From NCBI GenBank assembly GCA_028283825.1, contig JAPWJW010000001.1:248001-312000 (forward strand): a stretch of DNA of 64,000 bases. Reading direction: 5' to 3'. The notes under the pieces are model-generated. The model did no database searches and was not told the origin of the DNA. It was given only the letters and a program-made list of their open reading frames with translations. The position numbers and the translations under genes were made by a program. Shown here piece after piece: positions 1 through 6,612 of this stretch. Within the stretch, counting starts at the first letter, position 1. Each line of letters starts with the position of its first letter. Source of the DNA: Azospirillaceae bacterium (lineage in GTDB: Bacteria; Pseudomonadota; Alphaproteobacteria; Azospirillales; Azospirillaceae).

Positions 1-941
1 TGCGTTGTGTGGAGGCCGCTGTCTGCCTGTCCTTTGACGAGGGGCTGGCGGTGGAACGGCGGGAGTTCGGCAAGCTCCTGCATGGTCCCCAGTCGGCAGC
101 GCTGCGCCACCTCTTCGCCGCGGAACGTGCGGCCCAGAAAATCCCCGACCTTGCCGCCGACGCCCCGCCCCCTGCGCTGCGCACCATCGGCATCGTGGGG
201 AATGGCGAACTGGCGGCGGCCCTATCGAAAAGGGCCGCCAAGGCCGGGTACGCCGTGGTGGAAAGCGACGGCGCCGACCTGGTGATCCTCGCCGCCGCGC
301 CAGGGGATTGGGTAGCGCGGTTGGACACCACCTTGCGCCCCGACACCCTCATCGCCATCACCGATGGCCTGGAGAACCTGGACGCCCTGCCAAATCGCCA
401 TCCCGACCGCCTGCTGGGCTTAGGCTTCGCGCGGCCGCCCCATCGGCTGTTGGAAATCGTCCGAGGCGCCGCCACCCATCCCGCCGCGCTGGCGACGGCG
501 ATGCAGCTGGCGAAGAAGCTGGGCAAGGCCGCCGTCGTAACCCGTCCCACCGGCATCGCCAGCCCGCTGGCGACAATCCTCCACCGCCAGGTTCAAGGAC
601 TGGCCGGCGCCCACGCCGCCCTGATGGAGTTTGGCTTCACGGAGGATGTCGGGGGGGAAGACGGCGGCGTTCCGGCGGCGGACACGCTGAAACGCGTGCT
701 CTATCCCGTGGTCAACGAAGCGGCCCGGCTGCTGGAACAGGGCATTGCCGCCCGCGCCTCCGATATCGACCTGGCCGCCGTCACCGGCCTTGGCTGGCCC
801 GCTCATCAGGGAGGGCCGCTGTTCCATGCCGATCTCATCGGCCTTGCCACCGTTGTCGCCGGCCTTGAGGCCATGGGCATAGCCCCCACACCTCTGCTGC
901 TCAAACTGGCGTCGGCTGGCCGGACCTTTACCGGCTCTTGA
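1..941 (+). CDS. 3-hydroxyacyl-CoA dehydrogenase / FadB-like protein, C-terminal part (5' end outside window)
   Basis: The reading frame is open from the first base, so the true start lies upstream. The visible 310 or so residues begin with the linker that joins the crotonase domain to the dehydrogenase domain in FadB/FadJ-type proteins (an F-x-x-L-x-x-x-P-Q-S-x-A segment followed by an AER motif). A weakened Rossmann motif, GIVGNGELAAAL, follows, then a helical C-terminal domain with the typical A-x-D-I-D and GLGWP-x-x-x-GGP segments. In the family this half oxidises 3-hydroxyacyl-CoA with NAD in beta-oxidation. The dinucleotide-binding region is poorly conserved (the family's GxGxMG pattern is altered), so full activity is uncertain. 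The stop codon directly abuts the convergent tetR-type gene. Confidence 0.75.
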   Translation, partial: RCVEAAVCLSFDEGLAVERREFGKLLHGPQSAALRHLFAAERAAQKIPDLAADAPPPALRTIGIVGNGELAAALSKRAAKAGYAVVESDGADLVILAAAPGDWVARLDTTLRPDTLIAITDGLENLDALPNRHPDRLLGLGFARPPHRLLEIVRGAATHPAALATAMQLAKKLGKAAVVTRPTGIASPLATILHRQVQGLAGAHAALMEFGFTEDVGGEDGGVPAADTLKRVLYPVVNEAARLLEQGIAARASDIDLAAVTGLGWPAHQGGPLFHADLIGLATVVAGLEAMGIAPTPLLLKLASAGRTFTGS

Positions 942-1553
942 TCAGCCGGTCAGCACTGACACCAGCTCCTCCGCCACCAAGTCCAGGCTGGCGTCGGCAT
1001 CGATACGGGGTTCGTCCTCCGCCAGCGCGCTGGCCACGTGGTCGACGCGGGCCAAAGCCAGTATCGCGCGGGCATGGCGGTGGCGGGCATTCTCGCCCGT
1101 ACGGGCCAGGGCGGAGAAGGATTCCGCGAGGATGTCGATGACGGCCTCACGGTGGTCGTCCACCAGCTCTCGCGCCTCACCACTGCTGGCCAAGCCGATA
1201 TGGAACAGGCGCATGGCATCGCGATGTCCCCGCAGCACCTGAACATAATCCGTCAGCCATTTCGCCGCGGCCGCCTTGTCCAATCGTGCCGGCAGGCCGC
1301 GGTACAGTTCCCGCACGCCGCGCAGATTGGATGACAGCAGCGCCAGCAACAGCGCGTCCTTGTTGACGAAATGCAGGTACAGGGTGGCCCGACTGACGCC
1401 CGCCGCAGCGGCCACCTGCTCCATCGACGTTCCCTCCACCCCACCTTCATAGAAGCAGGCCCGGGCCGCCCGCGTAATGCGCCGCCGGGTGAGGTCGCGC
1501 TGTTCCTGACGCAAAGTCAGGCGCGGGCCGGGGTGCGCAGCGTCAGCCTTCAT
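942..1553 (-). CDS. TetR/AcrR family transcriptional regulator
   Basis: A 203-residue protein with an N-terminal TetR helix-turn-helix: the segment I-x-x-A-A-R-x-x-F-x-x-x-G-V-E-G-T-S, then VAAAAGVSRATLYLHFVNKD, occupies about residues 25-75. The rest is a helical ligand-binding domain with no further recognisable motif. The gene is divergent from the APH/acyl-CoA dehydrogenase operon starting at 1643, and a near-perfect 20-bp dyad lies between the two starts. It is therefore most likely the local repressor of that operon and of itself, responding to an acyl-CoA or related effector. That role is inferred from layout. Its stop meets the stop of the preceding FadB-like gene with no spacing. Confidence 0.88.
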   Translation of the reverse strand: MKADAAHPGPRLTLRQEQRDLTRRRITRAARACFYEGGVEGTSMEQVAAAAGVSRATLYLHFVNKDALLLALLSSNLRGVRELYRGLPARLDKAAAAKWLTDYVQVLRGHRDAMRLFHIGLASSGEARELVDDHREAVIDILAESFSALARTGENARHRHARAILALARVDHVASALAEDEPRIDADASLDLVAEELVSVLTG

Positions 1554-1610
1554 ATCCGTGATGCCTTGATGGGATCGGTCGCTGGTTCATGGACAAGACA
1601 ATCGCCCACT

Positions 1611-1630
1611 CGCTAGACAATTGTCCAGCG
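1611..1630. promoter_or_regulatory. Candidate TetR operator in the divergent promoter
   Basis: CGCTAGACAATTGTCCAGCG is an inverted repeat with 18 of 20 positions symmetric; the core GACAATTGTC is perfect. It lies 58 bp upstream of the tetR-type start and ends 12 bp before the start of the APH gene, overlapping the region where both promoters must lie. Size and symmetry fit TetR-family operators. Assignment to this regulator is inferred from position. Confidence 0.7.
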
Positions 1631-1642
1631 AGGAGGTCACCC

Positions 1643-2761
1643 ATGACTGAACCCATCACGCGGGCGATCCCGGACGGACAGCCGTCCCTGGAAAGCCTGT
1701 ACCGACCCGAAACCCTGGCGCCATGGCTGGACCGCCATGTTCCAGAGGCCGGCGACGGCCCCGTCCGCGCCACCAAGCTGGCGGGCGGCGCCACCAATGT
1801 GGTGCTGCGCGTCGATCGCGGCGGTATCCCCGTCGTGCTGCGCCGCCCCCCGGCAGCCCCCCGCCCCGACAGCGTCAAGGTGCTGACCCGTGAAGCGCGC
1901 GTGCTGTCGGCCCTGAACGGCAGCGGCGTGCCCGCGCCCCGCTGCTATGCCGCCTGCGACGATCCGGCGGTCATCGGCACGGCCTTCTACGTCATGGAGC
2001 ATATCGACGGCTGGCTGGCGCTGGGGGAAAGAACCCTGCCGCCCGCCTTCCAGGCGCCGGAGGTCCGCCGCCAGCTTCCCCTGGCCCTGGTGGGCGGCAT
2101 CGCCCAGTTGGGGGCCTTGGATTACAAGGCGCTGGGTTTGGAAGGCTTCGGCAAGCCCGACGGGTTCCTGGAGCGGCAGGTGGACCGCTGGCTGCATCAG
2201 CACGCCAGCTACGCGGAGTCCGAGGGCTATGGTTACCGCCCTCTGCCGGACAAGGATGCCGTGGTCGACTGGCTGCGCGCCAACACGCCGGCGATGCCGC
2301 GCGCCGGCATCATCCATGGCGACTATGGCTGGCCGAATGCGCTGATCGCACCCGATATGCCCGTGCGTCTGGCCGCCATGATCGATTGGGAGCTGTCCAC
2401 GATCGGCGATCCGCTGCTCGATCTGGGCTGGACCGTCTACAGCGCCCCCTCGCCGGTCAGCGCGGTGGAGCCGCCCAAGCTGTTCCACGATCCGGCATAT
2501 CCCGATCGCGAGGCGCTGGTGGACCACTACGCCAGCATCACCGGCCGCCCCGTCGCCAACCTCACCTACTACATGGTCCTGGCCCAGTTCAAGCTGGCCA
2601 TGCTGCTGGAGCGGCACTACGCCCGCGGCCTGAACGGCCGCCTGCCCCGCGAACAGGGCGAGGAAATGGGCGCCCTGGTCCTGGACTTGCTGCGCTGCGC
2701 CGCCGAAATGGCGCGCGAGCATGACGGAAAGAACTCTGGCACGCGAAAGGCCCAGTCATGA
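1643..2761 (+). CDS. Phosphotransferase (APH) family protein, ACAD10/11 kinase-domain-like
   Basis: 372 residues starting at the ATG at 1643, chosen because AGGAGG lies at 1631-1636 with ideal spacing; an in-frame start further upstream would run through the operator. The protein has an aminoglycoside-phosphotransferase/kinase fold: a G-G-A-T-N-V nucleotide loop near residue 50, the catalytic HGDYGWPN motif near residue 224 and the metal-binding DWE about 24 residues later. This subfamily corresponds to the kinase part of ACAD10/ACAD11, where it phosphorylates the hydroxyl of 4-hydroxyacyl-CoA before elimination. The stop overlaps the start of the acyl-CoA dehydrogenase gene (ATGA), so the two halves of the ACAD11 architecture are made as separate, translationally coupled proteins. 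The substrate is unknown. Confidence 0.85.
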   Translation: MTEPITRAIPDGQPSLESLYRPETLAPWLDRHVPEAGDGPVRATKLAGGATNVVLRVDRGGIPVVLRRPPAAPRPDSVKVLTREARVLSALNGSGVPAPRCYAACDDPAVIGTAFYVMEHIDGWLALGERTLPPAFQAPEVRRQLPLALVGGIAQLGALDYKALGLEGFGKPDGFLERQVDRWLHQHASYAESEGYGYRPLPDKDAVVDWLRANTPAMPRAGIIHGDYGWPNALIAPDMPVRLAAMIDWELSTIGDPLLDLGWTVYSAPSPVSAVEPPKLFHDPAYPDREALVDHYASITGRPVANLTYYMVLAQFKLAMLLERHYARGLNGRLPREQGEEMGALVLDLLRCAAEMAREHDGKNSGTRKAQS

Positions 2762-4059
2762 TCGACTTCAGCATAGATCCCGTCTTTCAGGAAAAACTGA
2801 CCTGGGTGCGCGGCTTCGTCCGCGACCAGGTCGAACTGGTGGACGCGCTGTTTCCCGACCCCGATGCGCCCTTCAACCCGCATGACGAACAGGCCATGGC
2901 CGTCGTCCGCCCCCTGCAGCAGGAGGTGCGGCGCCAAGGCCTGTGGGGGCTGCACCTGCCGCCCGAACTGGGTGGGCCCGGCTTCGGCCAGGTGGAACTG
3001 TGCCACCTGAACGAGATCCTGGGCGCCACCATCTGGGGCCCCACCATCTTCGGCTGCCAGGCGCCCGACAGCGGCAATTCGGAAATCCTGGCCCGCTTCG
3101 GCACGCCGGAACAGAAGGACCGTTGGCTGAAGCCCCTGCTGGAGAACGAGATCGTCTCCTGCTTCTCCATGACGGAGGTGGAAGGTGGCTCCGACCCCAC
3201 CCAGTTCACACTGAAGGCTGAGCTGGTGGGTGACGAGTGGGTGATCAACGGCGAGAAATGGTTCTCTTCCAACGCCCGGTTCGCGGGCTTCCTCATCGTC
3301 ATGGCGGTGACCGATCCGGACGCCGCCTCCCGGCATGAGCGGATGTCGGCCATCATTGTGCCGGCCGGCACCCCCGGATTGACCTTCGTCAGCGAACCCG
3401 GCATCGCCGGCGAGCCGCTGGAAATGGGGTCCCACGCCCACCTGCGATACGAGAATGTGCGGGTGCCGGCGTCCAGCCTGTTGGGCCCGCGCGGGCAAGG
3501 CTTCATGGTGGCTCAGTCCCGCCTGGGCGGCGGCCGCATCCACCACGCCATGCGGGCCATCGGCATGTGCCGCAAGGCGCTGGAGATGATGTGCGAGCGC
3601 GCCCATTCCCGCACCACGCAAGGGGAGACGCTGTCGCACAAGCAACTGGTGCAGATGGACATCGGCCAGTGCTGGATCGACCTGGAACAGTTCAAGCTGC
3701 TGGTGCTGCGCACCGCCTGGATGTTCGACACGCACCAGGAGGAAGAGGCGCGCAGTTGGATCGCCGCCTGCAAGGTCGCCTGCGCCCAGGTGACCCACAA
3801 GATCATCTTCAAGGCCATGCATCTGCTGGGCTCTCTGGGGATATCCAACCAGACGCCGCTGTCGCGGATGTGGGGCACGGTGCTGATCCTGGGCATGGCC
3901 GACGGCCCGACGGAGATCCATCAGATCTATGCCGGCCGCCATGTGCTGAGAGCCAATAAAGCCACCGCGCCAGGGCGCTTCCCCAGCAACTACCTGCCCC
4001 ACCGCATCGCCGAGGCCGAGGCCCACTTCGGCGTGAAGCGCCAGGGTTTCCGTCCATGA
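2758..4059 (+). CDS. Acyl-CoA dehydrogenase (ACAD10/11-like)
   Basis: 433 residues with the acyl-CoA dehydrogenase architecture: N-terminal helical domain, central beta domain containing CFSMTEVEGGSDP and the W-x-I-N-G-E-K-W-F-S-S segment (about residues 140-180), and a C-terminal helical domain with RIHHAMRAIGMCRKAL and the MADGPTEIHQIYAGR ending. It is an FAD enzyme that introduces alpha-beta unsaturation into acyl-CoA and passes electrons to ETF; etfBA genes lie about 10 kb downstream. It overlaps the kinase gene by four bases and the following SDR gene by four bases (ATGA at both joints), so all three belong to one transcript and probably one pathway. Confidence 0.92.
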   Translation: MIDFSIDPVFQEKLTWVRGFVRDQVELVDALFPDPDAPFNPHDEQAMAVVRPLQQEVRRQGLWGLHLPPELGGPGFGQVELCHLNEILGATIWGPTIFGCQAPDSGNSEILARFGTPEQKDRWLKPLLENEIVSCFSMTEVEGGSDPTQFTLKAELVGDEWVINGEKWFSSNARFAGFLIVMAVTDPDAASRHERMSAIIVPAGTPGLTFVSEPGIAGEPLEMGSHAHLRYENVRVPASSLLGPRGQGFMVAQSRLGGGRIHHAMRAIGMCRKALEMMCERAHSRTTQGETLSHKQLVQMDIGQCWIDLEQFKLLVLRTAWMFDTHQEEEARSWIAACKVACAQVTHKIIFKAMHLLGSLGISNQTPLSRMWGTVLILGMADGPTEIHQIYAGRHVLRANKATAPGRFPSNYLPHRIAEAEAHFGVKRQGFRP

Positions 4060-4796
4060 GCGCCCTGTTCCGCCTGGACGGCAAGGTCGCCCTGGTCACC
4101 GGCGGCAGCCGGGGCCTGGGCCGGCAGATGGCGCTGGCCTTCGCCGAGGCCGGCGCCGACGTTATCGTCGTCAGCCGCAAGCAGGACGCCTGTGAGGTCG
4201 TGGCGGCGGCGATCCGCGACCTCGGCCGCCGCGCCCTGGCCTTGGCCTGCCACATGGGCGAATGGCCCCAGATCGACGCGTTGGTGGAACGGGTTTATGG
4301 CGATTGGGGGCGGATCGACGTCCTGGTCAACAATGCGGGCCTGTCGCCGGTGGAACCCAGCAGCGCCGCCACCAGCGAGGCCCTGTTCGACAAGGTGATG
4401 GACGTCAACTTCAAGGGCCCCTTCCGCCTGGCCGCCTTGGTGGGCGGCCACATGGTGGCGGGAGACGGCGGGACCGTCATCAATGTCTCGTCGCTGGGTG
4501 CCCTGAACCCCCAGCCGGGCATCATCCCCTATGCCGGGGCCAAGGCCGCCCTGAACGCCATGACGGTGGGCCTGGCGCGCGAGTTTGCGCCCAAGGTGCG
4601 GGTCAACACCCTGTCCCCCGGCATGTTCGCCACCGACATTTCCCATCACTGGCAGAACACGGAGGCCATGCAGGCTGGCATCCCGTTGAAGCGCTTCGGC
4701 CAGCCCGTCGAAATCATCGGCAGCGCCCTGTATTTGGCCTCCGACGCGTCATCCTACACGACGGGTGCCAACATCGCCGTGGGGGGCGGAATCTGA
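4056..4796 (+). CDS. SDR family NAD(P)-dependent oxidoreductase
   Basis: 246 residues, a classical short-chain dehydrogenase. The cofactor motif TGGSRGLG lies at residues 14-21, NNAG near residue 90, and the catalytic Ser of NVSS near residue 144 together with Tyr159 and Lys163 of the YAGAK motif. The length and the C-terminal GGGI ending are typical of FabG-like and hydroxyacyl-CoA-oxidising SDRs. In this operon it most plausibly oxidises a hydroxyacyl intermediate formed by the kinase/dehydrogenase pair. It overlaps the acyl-CoA dehydrogenase gene (ATGA) and the following oxidoreductase gene (TGATG). The substrate cannot be read from the sequence. Confidence 0.9.
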   Translation: MSALFRLDGKVALVTGGSRGLGRQMALAFAEAGADVIVVSRKQDACEVVAAAIRDLGRRALALACHMGEWPQIDALVERVYGDWGRIDVLVNNAGLSPVEPSSAATSEALFDKVMDVNFKGPFRLAALVGGHMVAGDGGTVINVSSLGALNPQPGIIPYAGAKAALNAMTVGLAREFAPKVRVNTLSPGMFATDISHHWQNTEAMQAGIPLKRFGQPVEIIGSALYLASDASSYTTGANIAVGGGI

Positions 4797-5797
4797 TGCG
4801 GGCTTGGCGCAGCCACCGGGCCGGCGGCCCGGATACCCTGGTCCTGGATGAGGATGTCGCGCATCCGGTGCCAAAAACGGGCGAGGTGCTGGTGACCGTC
4901 ACGGCCGCCGCCCTGAACTATCCGGATCTGCTGCTGATCCAGGACCTGTACCAGGCCCGCCCACCCCGGCCGTTTACACCAGGATCGGAAATCGCGGGCG
5001 TGGTGGAGGCCGTGGGCACCGGTGTCCAAGGCTTTCAGGTCGGCGACCGTGTGATCGGGCTGCTTGCCCATGGTGGCTTGGCGGAGAAGGCGATCGTGGC
5101 GGCTGACGACTGCGCCCTGGTCCCCGCCGGGGTGGATGACGCATCCGCCGCCGCCCTGCGCGTCACCTACGCCACCAGCCACTATGCCCTGCGCGATCGT
5201 GCCGCCCTGAAGCCGGGCGAAACCCTGGTGGTGCTGGGGGCGGCCGGCGGCGTCGGCCTGGCCGCCGTGCAACTGGGCAAGGTCATGGGCGCGTATGTCG
5301 TCGCAGCCGCCTCCACACCGGAAAAGGCCGCCGTCGCCCGGGAAAACGGGGCGGATGCCGTGTTGGTCTATCCCGGTGCCCTCCACCAGCCGACCACCGC
5401 CAAGGCCCTCACGGCCGAGATCCGCGCCGCCTGTCCTCAAGGCTGGGCCGACGTGATTTACGATCCTGTCGGCGGCGCTTATGCCGAGCCGGCCTTTCGG
5501 GCCCTGGGGTGGAACGGGCGCCACCTGGTGGTCGGCTTCACCGCCGGCATCCCCAAGCTTCCCTTGAACCTGACCTTGCTGAAGGGCGGCGGCGTGCTGG
5601 GGGTCTTCTATGGGGACTTCGCCCGTCGGGAGCCGGCACTGCGCCAGACCTATCTCGATGAAATCATGGCTTGGCTGGCCGATGGGCGGATCAGGCCCCA
5701 CATCGGTATGCGCCTGCCCCTCGCCCGCGCGCGGGAGGGTTTGGAGGCCCTGGGGGCGCGGCAAGCGATGGGTAAGATCGTTATCAACGTGAGTTGA
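4796..5797 (+). CDS. NADPH:quinone oxidoreductase family protein (zinc-free MDR)
   Basis: 333 residues from the ATG at 4796, which overlaps the SDR stop as TGATG; the frame is open further upstream but that part is only a shadow of the SDR gene. The protein has a GroES-like N-terminal domain (A-A-L-N-Y-P-D-L-L, then PGSEIAGVVEAVG) and a Rossmann domain with LGAAGGVGLAAVQLGK near residue 145. The zinc-binding cysteines of alcohol dehydrogenases are absent, as in the quinone oxidoreductase/enoyl reductase branch. It is the last gene of the four-gene coupled operon beginning at 1643 and ends 9 bp from a convergent hydrolase gene. The role in the pathway is uncertain; reduction of an enoyl or quinone intermediate is possible. 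Confidence 0.87.
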   Translation: MRAWRSHRAGGPDTLVLDEDVAHPVPKTGEVLVTVTAAALNYPDLLLIQDLYQARPPRPFTPGSEIAGVVEAVGTGVQGFQVGDRVIGLLAHGGLAEKAIVAADDCALVPAGVDDASAAALRVTYATSHYALRDRAALKPGETLVVLGAAGGVGLAAVQLGKVMGAYVVAAASTPEKAAVARENGADAVLVYPGALHQPTTAKALTAEIRAACPQGWADVIYDPVGGAYAEPAFRALGWNGRHLVVGFTAGIPKLPLNLTLLKGGGVLGVFYGDFARREPALRQTYLDEIMAWLADGRIRPHIGMRLPLARAREGLEALGARQAMGKIVINVS

Positions 5798-5806
5798 GTC
5801 CGCTTA

Positions 5807-6544
5807 TTAGGCCACGCGGGCCGCCAAACACCGCGCCAGCAGGTCGGGATGGGTCAGGAAAGGTTCGTGCGGCGTGTCGATCTCCACCACGTCGGTGGCG
5901 CCGGCACGAGCGGCGAAGCGGTGCTGCCAGGCCGCCGGCAGGATGGGGTCGCGGGCGGTGACGATGAAGCTCGTCGGCCGCAATCCGGGGAACCCGTCCA
6001 GGCGGCTGGCCGCGCCCATCACCGCCGGCGGCCAGATGTCCTGCGCGCATTCCCGCACCACCCAGCCGTAAGTGGCGGCATCCATGTCGGGTGCGAACAT
6101 GACCTGGAATCGCTCCTCATCCGTGCTCGCCGCCAGGTCGAAGGGCCAGCCCATACGGTTAGGGTCTTCCCCACGCCGGCCGGGTCCGAAGGCGTCAAAC
6201 ACCGTTTCACCCTCCGCCGGCACGCAGGTGGCCAGGAAAATGACGCGGGCGAACAGTTCGGGGCGCCGCACCACCATCCTGGGTAACAGCAGGCCGGCAG
6301 CCGAGTGGCCAATCAGGGTCCAGGGGCCCGCTCCAGCCGCCGCGATGTCGGCCAGCAGTTCTTCCACCACGGCCTCGGTGGTGAGGCCATCGACGGCCCG
6401 CGTCCGCTTGGCGCCGCAGCCCGGGATGTCCAGGCACAGGAAGCGGCTGTCGCCCCCCATCTCCTGGACCAGCGGGCCCAGCAACCGCTGCCAGCACCAG
6501 CCACCATGCTGGCCGCCATGCAGAAACACACAATTCTGCGTCAT
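5807..6544 (-). CDS. Alpha/beta hydrolase
   Basis: 245 residues with a complete alpha/beta-hydrolase core: the oxyanion-hole segment FLHGGQHGGWCW near the N terminus, the nucleophile elbow GHSAAG with Ser81, a late acid in TARDPILP and the catalytic His in TPHEPFLTHP near the C terminus. The HGxxHGGWCW signature is typical of the small esterase group related to plant hydroxynitrile lyases/MES esterases and to pyrethroid-type esterases. There is no signal peptide, so it acts in the cytoplasm. It sits between the MDR gene (convergent, 9-bp gap) and the TonB receptor gene on the same strand, separated from the latter by a strong terminator, so it is probably transcribed on its own. Confidence 0.85.
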   Translation of the reverse strand: MTQNCVFLHGGQHGGWCWQRLLGPLVQEMGGDSRFLCLDIPGCGAKRTRAVDGLTTEAVVEELLADIAAAGAGPWTLIGHSAAGLLLPRMVVRRPELFARVIFLATCVPAEGETVFDAFGPGRRGEDPNRMGWPFDLAASTDEERFQVMFAPDMDAATYGWVVRECAQDIWPPAVMGAASRLDGFPGLRPTSFIVTARDPILPAAWQHRFAARAGATDVVEIDTPHEPFLTHPDLLARCLAARVA

Positions 6545-6570
6545 GCCGTGTCCCTCCCCGGAAAAGGATT

Positions 6571-6597
6571 GGGCCGGGCGCCTCTGGCACCCGGCCC
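6571..6597 (-). terminator. Rho-independent terminator after the TonB-receptor gene
   Basis: Read on the minus strand just after the receptor stop codon, GGGCCGGGTGCC and GGCGCCCGGCCC form a 12-bp stem (one G-U pair) closed by an AGA loop, followed by AATCCTTTT. This is a canonical intrinsic terminator shape. Confidence 0.72.
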
Positions 6598-6612
6598 TTG
6601 TCCATCACTTCG

